Positions 9,665-22,768 of a DNA stretch of 64,000 nt are shown here, piece after piece. The stretch is from an uncultured Clostridia bacterium (GTDB lineage: Bacteria; Bacillota; Clostridia; Oscillospirales; Ruminococcaceae). Under the pieces are notes generated by a model. It had not been told where the DNA came from. It saw nothing but the letters and a program-made list of their open reading frames with translations, and did not search any database. Within the stretch, counting starts at the first letter, position 1, and every line of letters starts with the position of its first letter. The DNA is taken from positions 1-64,000 of the forward strand of contig CANNSB010000007.1 of NCBI GenBank assembly GCA_947510165.1, in the 5' to 3' direction. A program made the translations under genes and the position numbers.

Positions 9665-10798
9665 TTATATAATAATCCGAAAACATGTTATATCTTTTTG
9701 ATTATCTAAAATGCTGATTGTTCCCCTATGTTTTTTTACAATACTATCTACAATTGTAAGCCCCAATCCCACACCTCCCATTGATCTTGAACGAGATTTA
9801 TCTACACGATAAAACGGCTCAAAAATATGTTTTTTCATATCATCTGGAATGCCAATACCGCTATCCTTTATAAGTATTTCTACTTGACCTTTTGATATTT
9901 TTCTTACATCAATTTGAACAGTACCATCATCTATATTATATTTAATAGCATTTTCAATTAAGTTATAAAAAGCACGATAGAGTAAATCAACATTACCCAT
10001 TATAGTACTATTATCACAGTTAAGTGATAATAGTATATTTTTATCCTTTGCAATTATAGAAAGTTCAGAGATAATATCTTCAAAAATATCCTGCAAGGAA
10101 ATCATGCTTTTTTCCATATCATAATCCATATTGGTCATATCTAAAAGATTAACTACAAGACTTCTTAACCTATGTATTTGTTTTTCAAATACATCAATTA
10201 ACAATTCATATTCATCATTTGTATGAATGTTTTTCTTTTTAAAAACGTCTACCTTAGTTTGTAATACAGCAAGAGGTGTACGTAATTCGTGTGCTGCACT
10301 TGCCGAAAATCTTTTCTGCATCGCAAAAGCGTTATCAAGCTTATCTGTCATCTCGTTAAAAGACTGTGTTAGCTCCGCAATTTCATCTTTAGTAGATGGC
10401 ACAACTAATGTTTCTGATAGATTATTCACATTTATATTTTTAACCTGACCATTTAAAATATCTAATGGGTTTAATACCTTTCCCGAAATATAAAAGGTTA
10501 AACCACTTCCTCCAAATATTACAATCAACATATAAATAATACTTTGAAGACTATACCCTATTTTAGCTTGATCTGTATCCATAGATGGTATTAGTGATAT
10601 AACTTCTTGATTCATTTCATTATTTTGTGGTTTAGTACTATCTATAGAAGGAATCGTGACAATCGTGGCATCAATTCTATCAACCAAATTAAAAGTAGAA
10701 AAATTAAGTACAATTGTCAACCCCAAACAGCAGATAGTCAAAAGAAATGCGGATAAAATAGTAAGTCGCCACTTTATCGATATTTTTTTAAACATCAT
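9665..10798 (-). CDS. Sensor histidine kinase (HAMP/HisKA/HATPase)
   Basis: A 377-residue membrane kinase with a TM segment near residues 13-30, a short extracellular loop of about 60 residues, a second TM near 85-105 and a HAMP linker. The HisKA domain has its phospho-accepting His in SAAHELRTPLAVLQ, and the ATPase domain has NLIENAIKYN (N box), DSGIGIP and GGVGLGLTIV (G boxes). The response regulator gene lies immediately upstream, 13 bases away. The divergent ABC exporter genes suggest it senses an envelope stress or antimicrobial peptide; that is inference. Confidence 0.93.
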   Translation of the reverse strand: MMFKKISIKWRLTILSAFLLTICCLGLTIVLNFSTFNLVDRIDATIVTIPSIDSTKPQNNEMNQEVISLIPSMDTDQAKIGYSLQSIIYMLIVIFGGSGLTFYISGKVLNPLDILNGQVKNINVNNLSETLVVPSTKDEIAELTQSFNEMTDKLDNAFAMQKRFSASAAHELRTPLAVLQTKVDVFKKKNIHTNDEYELLIDVFEKQIHRLRSLVVNLLDMTNMDYDMEKSMISLQDIFEDIISELSIIAKDKNILLSLNCDNSTIMGNVDLLYRAFYNLIENAIKYNIDDGTVQIDVRKISKGQVEILIKDSGIGIPDDMKKHIFEPFYRVDKSRSRSMGGVGLGLTIVDSIVKKHRGTISILDNQKDITCFRIII

Positions 10799-10811
10799 TT
10801 ATCCCAACCTT

Positions 10812-11477
10812 CTATACTAAAATATATCCTTCTCCAATTTTTGTTTCGATTGGATCATATCCTAAAATTGTTTTAATCTTTTTTCTTAAACAAGAAATAT
10901 GCACACGAATAGCTCCACTAAATATATCTACATTGCTATCCCAAATATGTTCAATCAATTCTTCTGAACTCACAACCCTGTCCTTGTTTAACAAAAAATA
11001 TTCAAGCAATGAAAATTCTTTTTTTGTCAACACAATCTCGTCTTCACCAATCGTTACAATCCTTTTCAATAAATTCACTTTCATTTTATCATAGATTAAT
11101 ATACCACTCTCTTGCGTAAATTTTCGACGTAATAAGCTCCGGATTCTTGCTTCAAGCTCCGCAAAATCAAAAGGCTTTGATAAATAATCATTAGCACCAA
11201 TATCAAGTCCTTTCACCTTATCATCTACACTACTTCTTGCACTAAGAATAATAATTTTAAGCTCAGGCTTTTCATTTCTTATTTTTGATAGAACCTCAAG
11301 TCCATCCATTTTAGGCAAATTTAAATCTAATATAACTAAATCATAATTCTCTACAAATAAAAGTTCATATGCATCTTCACCATTATCACATATATCTACC
11401 GCATATCCATCTATTTTAAGCCCATCTGCAATAGATTCTTGCAGGTCAATTTCATCCTCTACAACCAATATTTTCAT
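10812..11477 (-). CDS. OmpR/PhoB-family response regulator
   Basis: A 221-residue regulator with a receiver domain (acidic pocket VEDEIDL, phospho-acceptor Asp in VILDLNLPKMDG, conserved Lys in LSKPFDF) and a C-terminal winged helix (SGAIRVHISCLRKKI, IGEGYILV). It is first in an operon with the histidine kinase and is divergent from the ABC cluster. Heptamer direct repeats at 11-bp spacing in the shared intergenic region are the probable binding site. Confidence 0.95.
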   Translation of the reverse strand: MKILVVEDEIDLQESIADGLKIDGYAVDICDNGEDAYELLFVENYDLVILDLNLPKMDGLEVLSKIRNEKPELKIIILSARSSVDDKVKGLDIGANDYLSKPFDFAELEARIRSLLRRKFTQESGILIYDKMKVNLLKRIVTIGEDEIVLTKKEFSLLEYFLLNKDRVVSSEELIEHIWDSNVDIFSGAIRVHISCLRKKIKTILGYDPIETKIGEGYILV

Positions 11478-11547
11478 AAATATTTAACCTCTTCCATACC
11501 CATAACTATTAAACTATTTACATAAAATATATTATATCACTTATATG

Positions 11548-11608
11548 TTAAATTGTTATTAACATAATCTTCTTTTAGACTTAACATAGATTTAACATCG
11601 TTTATAGT
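11548..11608. promoter_or_regulatory. Phased TTAACAT repeats and promoter upstream of ABC operon
   Basis: TTAACAT occurs at 11559, 11581 and 11592, with a degenerate TTAAATT at 11548. All positions fall on an 11-bp grid, as expected for dimers of an OmpR/PhoB-type regulator. A TATAGT -10 element follows at 11603-11608, so the last repeats overlap the -35 position, as in class II activation. Confidence 0.65.
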
Positions 11609-11643
11609 AGAATGATGATATAAAGTTTAGGAGGAGCTCAATA

Positions 11644-12993
11644 ATGTATATTTTGAAAAATTCTATAAAAAATCTGTTCCGTAATAAGGGGCGAAATATT
11701 ATAGTTGCTATTATTATTTTATCCATGCTCACATTTACTGCAATTTCAATGATAATTAGGAATACTACGGACAATGTAATTAAATCGTATAAAGAGCAAT
11801 TTGGTTCGGAAATCTATTTAAGATATGATGAAACAAAAATAAAAGAAGATGAGAAAAATGGAGGATGGGCAGATATCCCAGAAATTTCAGATGATATTAA
11901 AATCAAACTGGCTAATTCTGAATATCTTAAAGAAACCATGATTAGCGTGATTTTTCCTTCATATGCAAAAGATTTAAAAGGGCTTGACCAAGGAAAAACT
12001 GAAAGTAATAGTAATATTGGAACTGCTCCATCAGGAATGGAAGGATATTATGAGCCGAATTTAACAGTATATGGATACAATACCCCCGACCTTTTAAAAG
12101 ACTTCAAGGAAGGCAAGAGAAAAATCACAAGTGGAAAAATGTTTACAAACAATGACGAATGCGTTGTTAGTGAAGATTTTGCAAAACTAAATAATCTAAA
12201 ACTTGGAGATAAAATTAATATAAGTGACACTACAAAAAGCTCAGAATTCCCTCCACTTAAATTAACTATTGCTGGAATTTATTTTGATTCAACTGAAAAT
12301 AAATATGGATATATTTCTGCAACCACTAATCCTCGTAATGATATTATAACCACTTATGAAACAATGAAAAAATATCAAGAAAATGTTGCTAAAAAAAATT
12401 TATACACAGTAAGTACAACTTATTATCTAAAAAATCCAGATATGCTTAAACAATTTAATAAAGAGGCTCATGAAAAAGGTCTTCATAAAAACTATATGAT
12501 GTCTACAGATGAGCTAAGCTATAATAAGATAGTTAAACCTGCTGAAAGCCTTGCAAAGGTTTCTAATATTTTTTTAATTTCAGTACTTATTATAGGATCT
12601 ATTATTCTTATCTTGCTATCTATTCTATCAATTAGAGAACGTAAATATGAAATTGGTGTGCTTCGTGCTATGGGAATGAAAAAAGGAAAAGTTGTTCGTG
12701 GAATTCTTTATGAATCATTGATTACTATCTCAGTCTGCCTTGTAATAGGACTTTCTATTGGTGCAATTACTGCTCAACCTATATCAGATATAATAACTCA
12801 AAATCAACAAGATCAAAATAGTAGCTTTGGTGGTATTCAAGTAAATCAGGAAAAAATAAATCTTTCAATGTCATACAAAACTGTTATTGATGTGTCAATA
12901 ATTGCTCTTCTACTTGCTATCATTTCAAGCAGTGTTGGGGTTTTATATATTTTAAGATATGAACCGATGAAAATATTATCAGATAGGAATTAA
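11644..12993 (+). CDS. FtsX/MacB-type ABC transporter permease
   Basis: A 449-residue permease with an N-terminal TM helix (about 18-40), a large extracellular MacB-like domain, and three C-terminal TM helices starting near 300. The cytoplasmic ERKYEIGVLRAMGM segment couples to an ATPase. A GGAGG site lies just upstream. The ATPase gene follows after four bases. With the paired two-component system it probably exports or detoxifies a peptide or lipid-targeting antibiotic; the substrate is unknown. Confidence 0.9.
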   Translation: MYILKNSIKNLFRNKGRNIIVAIIILSMLTFTAISMIIRNTTDNVIKSYKEQFGSEIYLRYDETKIKEDEKNGGWADIPEISDDIKIKLANSEYLKETMISVIFPSYAKDLKGLDQGKTESNSNIGTAPSGMEGYYEPNLTVYGYNTPDLLKDFKEGKRKITSGKMFTNNDECVVSEDFAKLNNLKLGDKINISDTTKSSEFPPLKLTIAGIYFDSTENKYGYISATTNPRNDIITTYETMKKYQENVAKKNLYTVSTTYYLKNPDMLKQFNKEAHEKGLHKNYMMSTDELSYNKIVKPAESLAKVSNIFLISVLIIGSIILILLSILSIRERKYEIGVLRAMGMKKGKVVRGILYESLITISVCLVIGLSIGAITAQPISDIITQNQQDQNSSFGGIQVNQEKINLSMSYKTVIDVSIIALLLAIISSSVGVLYILRYEPMKILSDRN

Positions 12994-12997
12994 TAAA

Positions 12998-13660
12998 ATG
13001 AGTATATTAAAATTAAGCAATATCTCTTACCAATATGATGGTGCAAATACAAAAGTACTAAAAAACATAAATTTTAATTTTAATCAAGGAAAATTATATA
13101 CAATTATGGGTAAATCTGGTTCGGGTAAAACAACACTGCTATCAATAATATCAGGGCTTGATTTAGCCACAAGCGGTGAGGTTTTTTGGAATGAAAAAAA
13201 TCTTAAAAACATTAGCCGTGATGATTATCGCGGAAAAGGGATTGGTGTTATTTTTCAAGGATATAACCTACTAACCAATGCAACCGCACTTGAAAATATT
13301 ATACTTTCAATGAATATAAGTGAAAGTAAAGAGATAGATAAAAAACAGTATGCTCTTGATCTCCTGAAAATAGTAGGAATTAACAGGGAAACTTCAGATA
13401 GAAAGATATTAAAACTAAGTGGTGGTGAGCAACAGCGTATTGGAATCGCAAGAGCATTATCACACAATCCCGATATTATAATTGCAGATGAACCAACGGG
13501 AAACCTTGATTTTGATACAGAAGAAAATATTATGGAAATATTAAAAAACCTTGCACATAATCAAAATAAATGTGTCATCGTTGTAACACATTCTAAAAAT
13601 GTATCAAAATATGCTGATGAAGTTTTAGGGCTAACTTTAGGTAATCTAACAAAGATTTAA
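12998..13660 (+). CDS. ABC transporter ATP-binding protein (LolD/MacB type)
   Basis: A 220-residue stand-alone ATPase with Walker [11 protein letters not shown] loop FQGYN, signature LSGGEQQR, Walker [10 protein letters not shown] and H-loop VTHS. Its start is four bases after the preceding permease, its obvious partner. The length and motif spacing are those of MacB/BceA-like ATPases. Confidence 0.94.
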   Translation: MSILKLSNISYQYDGANTKVLKNINFNFNQGKLYTIMGKSGSGKTTLLSIISGLDLATSGEVFWNEKNLKNISRDDYRGKGIGVIFQGYNLLTNATALENIILSMNISESKEIDKKQYALDLLKIVGINRETSDRKILKLSGGEQQRIGIARALSHNPDIIIADEPTGNLDFDTEENIMEILKNLAHNQNKCVIVVTHSKNVSKYADEVLGLTLGNLTKI

Positions 13661-13710
13661 TATTGTTTAATCAAGAATAAATCAATAAGATCAAGAAAGA
13701 AGGAATTAAT

Positions 13711-15654
13711 ATGTTTGAAATTAAAAATGTATCAAAACAATATAACGGACAATTTGCTTTAAATAATGTTTCTCTTAATATAGGAAAAAATTTAAACTTT
13801 ATAGTAGGAGCTTCAGGAAGTGGAAAAACTACACTTTTAAAAATTATAAGTGGTATGGAAAAGGATTTTGAAGGGGAAATTTCTTATTGTGGAAAAAACA
13901 TAAAATCTTTATCAACGAATGAAAAAGGATATTTTTACAATAATATTTTCGGTTTTGTCTGGCAAGATTTTAATCTGCTTGAAGATATGACAGTTATTGA
14001 AAATATCATTTTGCCACAATATATTAAAGAAAACTTAAACAAAAAATTTTCCGAAAAAATTTTAAAAGAACTTGAAATTTCTGATATAGCTAATCAAAAG
14101 GTAAAATATCTATCAGGTGGACAGAAACAACGTGTTGCAATTGCAAGAGAGCTTATGAAAAACCCGCAGGTGATTTTTGCTGATGAACCTACCAGTGCTT
14201 TAGACGAAAAAACATCAAAAACAACTATGGACATTCTTCGTAAAATTTCCAAAAGCAGAATAGTAATTATTGTAACCCACGATACTTCTATGATTGCAGA
14301 AAAAGATAATGTTTACGAGATTGACAAAGGCGAAATTCTTTCAAAACCAGAAATAAATCTTGTAAAAAATCCTGAAATAAAAATAAAAAAAATTAATAAA
14401 CTTTCATATAAAAATGCATTTTTGATTTCAAAATGTAATATAAAAAATAAATTTGGAAGATTTTTAATTTCTACACTTTCTATTATGATTGCAAGCATCT
14501 TATTATTAACCACTCTAAGCGGTGCAATAAATAGCAATAGTCAAGGAGAATTTGATAAGCTTATAGATACATATGGTGATTCACTTACTGATATTGGAAT
14601 ATATAACAGCTTTACCGATGCAGTTGGTACAGATCAAAAAGAAAACAACAAGCCAAGTGGAGATATTACACAAGATATAAGTGAATTATATGATTTATAT
14701 GCAGATGATGAAAGAATTTCTTTTATTTCCTATTTACAAGCATTTGATAATATAATAACAAATATTGATGAAAAAGAGTATAAAATAAAAAATTCTGGAA
14801 GCATGCCATCTATCAATAAGCTTATTTCCGGAAGAATGCCAATGGGTGATGAAAATGAAGTAGTTGTTCCAGAAAGTTATGCAAAACAATTGAAAATTAC
14901 ACCAGATGAAATGATTGGTAAAGAGATTGATTTTAAAGGTTCTATCATGGATTGGAGCAACGGAAATCCTGTTTCAAAAAATATATCTTCAAAGGCAAAA
15001 ATTGTTGGTGTAATGGACACTACCCAAAAAGATAAATATGCAGGCGAAATTATAGAGTATACAGTAGATGATTCATTTTTATTCAGTAAATCAGCAATGG
15101 ATAGCATGCTAAAGCAAGCAGATCAAGATATAAATAAAATGAATTTTTTAATACGTGCAAAAACACCATCTGATATGATTTCCATCAAAGATGAATTGCA
15201 TTCTAAAGGAATTGTTCCAATCGGTAGATTTGAGCTTGTTGAAGATATGGTTAGACTAAATAATCAAACAACTCAGCAATCTGGATCTGCAAGTATTATT
15301 ATAGGACTTTTATCTATTGTTATGATTATCTCTATTTTCCTTATCACAGGATTTATGAGAAAGAAAGAATATGCAATTTATAAAGTAAGTGGATTTACAT
15401 CATCTAATTTATTTACTTTAAATTTAACAGAAACAGTTTATTCTACAGTAATATCAATCATTTTTATGATTATAACCTCTCCTATTATCAACTTAGCTAC
15501 TAAAGGACTTTTTGGAGTTAATATTTTGAATATAAAAATGTTATTTATAGGGAGTTTAATGATTGGTATAATTTCAGTGATAGCATATCTTACAAGTGTA
15601 ATTACATCTGCAAATATAAATCTAACCACAGATTTAAAATCAGGAGATAGATAA
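13711..15654 (+). CDS. Fused ABC transporter ATPase-permease (MacB-like), first copy
   Basis: A 647-residue fusion. The N-terminal ATPase (residues 1-220) has [25 protein letters not shown] and VTHD. It is joined to an FtsX-type permease with one TM near 255, an extracellular domain, and three C-terminal TM helices with RKKEYAIYKVSGF as coupling segment. It overlaps the next gene in a TAATG junction, so the two probably form one heteromeric transporter. The separate permease/ATPase pair upstream may form a second. Confidence 0.92.
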   Translation: MFEIKNVSKQYNGQFALNNVSLNIGKNLNFIVGASGSGKTTLLKIISGMEKDFEGEISYCGKNIKSLSTNEKGYFYNNIFGFVWQDFNLLEDMTVIENIILPQYIKENLNKKFSEKILKELEISDIANQKVKYLSGGQKQRVAIARELMKNPQVIFADEPTSALDEKTSKTTMDILRKISKSRIVIIVTHDTSMIAEKDNVYEIDKGEILSKPEINLVKNPEIKIKKINKLSYKNAFLISKCNIKNKFGRFLISTLSIMIASILLLTTLSGAINSNSQGEFDKLIDTYGDSLTDIGIYNSFTDAVGTDQKENNKPSGDITQDISELYDLYADDERISFISYLQAFDNIITNIDEKEYKIKNSGSMPSINKLISGRMPMGDENEVVVPESYAKQLKITPDEMIGKEIDFKGSIMDWSNGNPVSKNISSKAKIVGVMDTTQKDKYAGEIIEYTVDDSFLFSKSAMDSMLKQADQDINKMNFLIRAKTPSDMISIKDELHSKGIVPIGRFELVEDMVRLNNQTTQQSGSASIIIGLLSIVMIISIFLITGFMRKKEYAIYKVSGFTSSNLFTLNLTETVYSTVISIIFMIITSPIINLATKGLFGVNILNIKMLFIGSLMIGIISVIAYLTSVITSANINLTTDLKSGDR

Positions 15655-17444
15655 TGATAGAAATAAAAAATCTAACAAAAAAGTATGGTGAAAATACCAT
15701 ACTTTTAGACACAAATTTTAATTTCCCCACTAGTGGGATGGTATGTATTTTAGGTGCATCAGGTTGCGGAAAAAGCACACTACTCAATATAATTGCAGGT
15801 TTTGATACTGATTATATTGGTGACGTATCAGTATTTGACACTTCTATAAGCCAGATGAATTCAAATAATTTATCTTCATACCGAAGGGATAATATTGGAT
15901 TTATTTTTCAAGATTATAATCTCATAACTGGATACACAGTAGTTGAAAATATACTTTTATCTTGTGAATTAAATAATCATAGTGATTTACAAAATAGAGA
16001 AAGAGCAAATGAATTTCTTACTCGACTTGGTATAATAGAAAAAGCAGATGAAAAGGTTGAAAATCTTTCCGGCGGAGAAAAACAAAGAGTTGCTATTTCA
16101 AGAGCACTAATAAATAATCCTTCCATAATTTTAGCGGACGAACCAACTGGATCATTAGATCGAAAAAATTCTACCGAAATAATGAACCTTTTAAAAGAAA
16201 TTTCAAAAGACCATTTGGTGTTAGTTATTACACATGACAAAAAAAATTGTGATTTTTCAGATCATACAGTTTATATTAAACAAGGAAAGATTATAGGCGA
16301 AAAAATTGAAAAATCTTATACTAAACTGAAACTGAAAAAAAAATCTACTAATAAAGTATCAACTTTTCCTCATGGGCTAAAAAATTTTAAAGTTAATATC
16401 ACTCGTTACATTTCTATATCAGTGATAATTTCTATTGGAGTATTCCTATTTATCCTATCCCTATCTTCTGGTAATATTATAAATAAGTCAATCTTTGATT
16501 TTAAAGAAAAAAATACAGCATTTAATAATGGATATATAAAGACAGATCAAAACGATGATGAAATTATATCATTACTAAAAGATGACGACAGTATAGAAAA
16601 TGTTTATAAACAATATATAATAAAGGAGATCACACTAAAACTTGATGAAAAGATAGAAACAATAGCAGAAAAATATCCAACTCCAAAGGCTACTAAAAAT
16701 ATGTCGTATGGTATTATGCCCAAATTAGGAGAAAATCAAATCGCACTTAGTCCAAGTCTTGCTAAAAAATTTGAAAAAGATATAAATAACATTATTGGCA
16801 GAAAACTAACCCTAATATATGAAGAAGCAAAATACGAACTTACAATAAGTGGTATATTTAATGAAGGATATGATGATTTTTTTGTAAGCTCTGATATAGA
16901 AAATCAATTTTATAAAAATTTAAGTCCAAAAAAAGCATATTCAATAAGCTATGATGTCAAGGATTTTGAAGATATTATTTCGGTAAATAAATCACTTGAA
17001 AGTAAGAATATAAAAGCTGAAACATCAGCAAAAGAAGTGTACGCTTTGCAAAATACGTTTAAAAACCTCAGTCAATTATTTTTCATTGTATCTCTTTTGA
17101 TTTTAATTATTGGTTTATTTATTAGCATCATCTTACTTGTTAAGCTACAGAATTCAAGATACAGAGAAATTGGACTTTTATCTGCATTAGGATTTACCAA
17201 AAACACGATAAGAAAAATTATGATAAATGAAAATATTTTTTTATCAATAACGGCAGCTGGTTTTAATGCTATATTTGTTGGAGGAATTTATTTAATTAGT
17301 ACGATTTTTAAAATAGGATTAATAATTACAATACCTCAAATCATTTTATCAATTGTTCTAACAGGAATTTTTGTTATTTTAATAAGCATCGTTATAAGTC
17401 ATAAACTCATTAATACAGAACCTGCAATATCTTTAAGGAAGTAA
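15654..17444 (+). CDS. Fused ABC transporter ATPase-permease (MacB-like), second copy
   Basis: A 596-residue paralogue of the preceding gene. The ATPase half has GASGCGKST, LSGGEKQR, ILADEPTG and ITHD. The permease half has a TM near 250, an extracellular domain shorter than that of its neighbour, and three C-terminal helices with SRYREIGLLSALGF. It ends the operon. Two fused half-transporters in tandem suggest a heterodimer. Confidence 0.92.
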   Translation: MIEIKNLTKKYGENTILLDTNFNFPTSGMVCILGASGCGKSTLLNIIAGFDTDYIGDVSVFDTSISQMNSNNLSSYRRDNIGFIFQDYNLITGYTVVENILLSCELNNHSDLQNRERANEFLTRLGIIEKADEKVENLSGGEKQRVAISRALINNPSIILADEPTGSLDRKNSTEIMNLLKEISKDHLVLVITHDKKNCDFSDHTVYIKQGKIIGEKIEKSYTKLKLKKKSTNKVSTFPHGLKNFKVNITRYISISVIISIGVFLFILSLSSGNIINKSIFDFKEKNTAFNNGYIKTDQNDDEIISLLKDDDSIENVYKQYIIKEITLKLDEKIETIAEKYPTPKATKNMSYGIMPKLGENQIALSPSLAKKFEKDINNIIGRKLTLIYEEAKYELTISGIFNEGYDDFFVSSDIENQFYKNLSPKKAYSISYDVKDFEDIISVNKSLESKNIKAETSAKEVYALQNTFKNLSQLFFIVSLLILIIGLFISIILLVKLQNSRYREIGLLSALGFTKNTIRKIMINENIFLSITAAGFNAIFVGGIYLISTIFKIGLIITIPQIILSIVLTGIFVILISIVISHKLINTEPAISLRK

Positions 17445-17628
17445 ATAAAACTTTATATTTTTTTAAGATTCATTGATGTTTTTTATGTATAATATAGATT
17501 CTGTAACTATATTATATCAATATTTATAACCATAGATATGTTATGACAACAAATAATAGTGTACGTCTTATATATATCATTAAGAAAAGCTGATATGATT
17601 TTAATCTATTTTTTAAATTAAAGTTTAT

Positions 17629-18288
17629 CTATTCATTTAAAAATTTGAATAATTCCATATCTGAAAAATTATATTTTTGATACAATGCTTCTAAAAGTTC
17701 GATATAGAGATACCCAAAATCCTCATATATATCTACATTATACGGTAATTTTTTTAACTTTTTTTCCTCTTCTGGCTTATAAAGACGATAATAAAGTTTA
17801 ATATTCAGAAAATCTTTATCATTTCTTGGTATTTCAAAATAATAATTTGGATTATACAACATATTACTTAGCGTATATTTTTTAAGTTTAGATTCCTTTT
17901 TTTCAAAGTCATAAGGAATATGTTTTTCTATTAAAGCCCTAAGCTGACCTTCTCTTACAGGGTCAATTTCTTCCTCATTATCAGATAATATTATAGGAGT
18001 ATCTTCTTTATTAAAGATACTCCTATAATTATTTTGTATAGGAATTGGAGGAAGTTCTCTATTAGCTAATTCTCTAGATCTATTTCTACGCATATCTATT
18101 TCTTCTATATTATTTTGTACATTTAATATAGGAGATGGCTGTATACTTCCACCAACTGCACCTAAAGATTGTAGAGTATTTTCATCATCTAAATCTAAAG
18201 TTGCATCTACAGTTGAATCATCACTCTGATTATTTTGAGGTACTGATTGATTTCGTCGTTTAAATCCTTTTTTAAATTTATTAAACAA
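17629..18288 (-). CDS. GAVGG-family protein, member E (unknown function)
   Basis: I place the start at TTG 18288, because GAGG lies eight bases before it and the product then begins MFNKFKKGFKRRNQ like member B. An ATG at 18306 would add six residues. A Gln/Asn/Asp spacer leads to LDDENTLQSLGAVGGS, then an acidic middle and a C-terminal domain shared with member B (SNMLYNPNYYFEI, KLPYN, FSDMELFKFLN). This is the intact copy of the B/E subtype, 219 residues. It lies 8 kb from the rest of the cluster, beyond the ABC operon. Confidence 0.6.
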   Translation of the reverse strand: MFNKFKKGFKRRNQSVPQNNQSDDSTVDATLDLDDENTLQSLGAVGGSIQPSPILNVQNNIEEIDMRRNRSRELANRELPPIPIQNNYRSIFNKEDTPIILSDNEEEIDPVREGQLRALIEKHIPYDFEKKESKLKKYTLSNMLYNPNYYFEIPRNDKDFLNIKLYYRLYKPEEEKKLKKLPYNVDIYEDFGYLYIELLEALYQKYNFSDMELFKFLNE

Positions 18289-18506
18289 TATATTTAACCT
18301 CATCATTATGTATGTTATAATAAGTTTTTTTATTATATTTGATTAGATTTCAAATTGTGATTTAACCTGTATATCCTTTGATATTCTTTATAATATATTT
18401 TTTTAACATTCTATTTTGTACAAATTGGGTTGCAACTTGAGAACACTTTACAGCTATTTTATATAAATCTATAATATTACCCTGTATTGGACTTATTATT
18501 TTTTAT

Positions 18507-21770
<3,264 letters not shown>

Positions 21771-22137
21771 TTGATTCACTATCAGAAATTTTCTACATAT
21801 AGAAAATTTCCTACAAAATCTCTTGATTATGACTTATCATCTTCAAGTTTAATCATTGGAAATATTGATGTTGAGAAAACTTCTGACACTGGTAAGGTGG
21901 ATGGTTTTTCTTTTACTTTATCTGAAAATGGGATAGATAAAATTGTTGTTACTGATACGTCTGGTAAAGCTATTGTTGGTAGTCTTCCTGTTGGAAGTTA
22001 TACTATTTAAGACATTAATTTAACAGATGAATTTATACAACCTGATCCTCAAATAACCACCGTTACTACTAGAGCTACTGTTACTTCTAAATTCTATAAC
22101 ACTATAAAAAAGGTAATATATCTATCAAGATTATGAA
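21771..22137 (+). pseudogene. Remnant of a SpaA/Cna-B repeat surface protein
   Basis: The frame encodes GNIDVEKTSDTGKVDGFSFTL and GSLPVGSYTI, the hallmark of a SpaA-type prealbumin-like domain. In-frame TAA (22008-22010) follows, then DINLTDEFIQ, a strand-rich stretch and KFYNTIKK. A frameshift near 22110 would restore KGNISIK, the start of a next repeat. No signal peptide or LPXTG end remains. The intact ancestor would be a sortase-anchored surface protein or pilin. Confidence 0.6.
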
Positions 22138-22175
22138 AACAATGTGTTTTTTGTTGGATATAAGAAAGAAAGAAA

Positions 22176-22220
22176 AACAACCAGTTAATGCTACAAAACG
22201 TAGTACATTAACTGGTTGTT
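22176..22220. repeat. Perfect 15-bp inverted repeat with extended stem
   Basis: AACAACCAGTTAATG (22176-22190) pairs with its exact complement at 22206-22220. Inside the loop CTAC/GTAG adds four pairs. Without a T-run it is a poor terminator. It lies at the edge of the degraded surface-protein remnant and may be the scar of a small mobile element. Confidence 0.55.
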
Positions 22221-22768
22221 CCTTTATAGGGTATCTTCTTGGAAGTGATAAATTGGTAGGTTTTTTTATCAATAATAAATCACCGAATTTGTATGTAACA
22301 GAATCTGTAATTAACAGCTTTTCCATTATGATTTTTCTCCATCTAGAGGAGAGAAATTTTAATGATAATAGCTACCTTTCATTGTCATGAGCCAGTAACT
22401 TTAAGGCATTATAATATACCGTGGACAACTATTCTAATATAAAAAATATATTCATTGCCATTGACAATGATACCACAGGAAGAAAGCAGAAAAACAAAAT
22501 ATTAAACTTGATAAAAGAAAAATAGCCAGATAAAACTTTGCATTATATTTTACTGATAGGTGCTGTAACAGATTACTAAACTGTCCAACATATTATACAG
22601 AAACACTGTTTTTAGAAGTAATAGGACATATCGCTCAATACCTTTTGATATTTTATTTACGAAACAAAATCTTTGCAGGGGGGTCTTAGGCGGTAACACT
22701 TCAGTGGTTGGCACAAAGCAAGGAAAAAACCTCTATTTAGAATATTAACCTTTCCTCTCCTTCATCAT
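22221..22768. other. Degraded region, nothing recognised
   Basis: Both strands hold only short frames broken by stops. A plus-strand stretch near 22490-22620 looks weakly coding but is interrupted repeatedly. I cannot name an ancestor. Confidence 0.4.

Noticed and set aside
4402-18288. LQSLGAVGG read as a double-glycine bacteriocin leader
   Set aside because: The hydrophobic positions at -4 and -7 and the usual Leu-Ser/Glu-Leu spacing do not match, the parts after GG are 130 or more residues, and no C39-peptidase exporter is present. The neighbouring ABC genes lack that domain.
22102-22390. Overlapping ORFs on both strands around the 22.2-kb hairpin
   Set aside because: Their similarity to each other comes from the inverted repeat; no start site or family pattern supports either.
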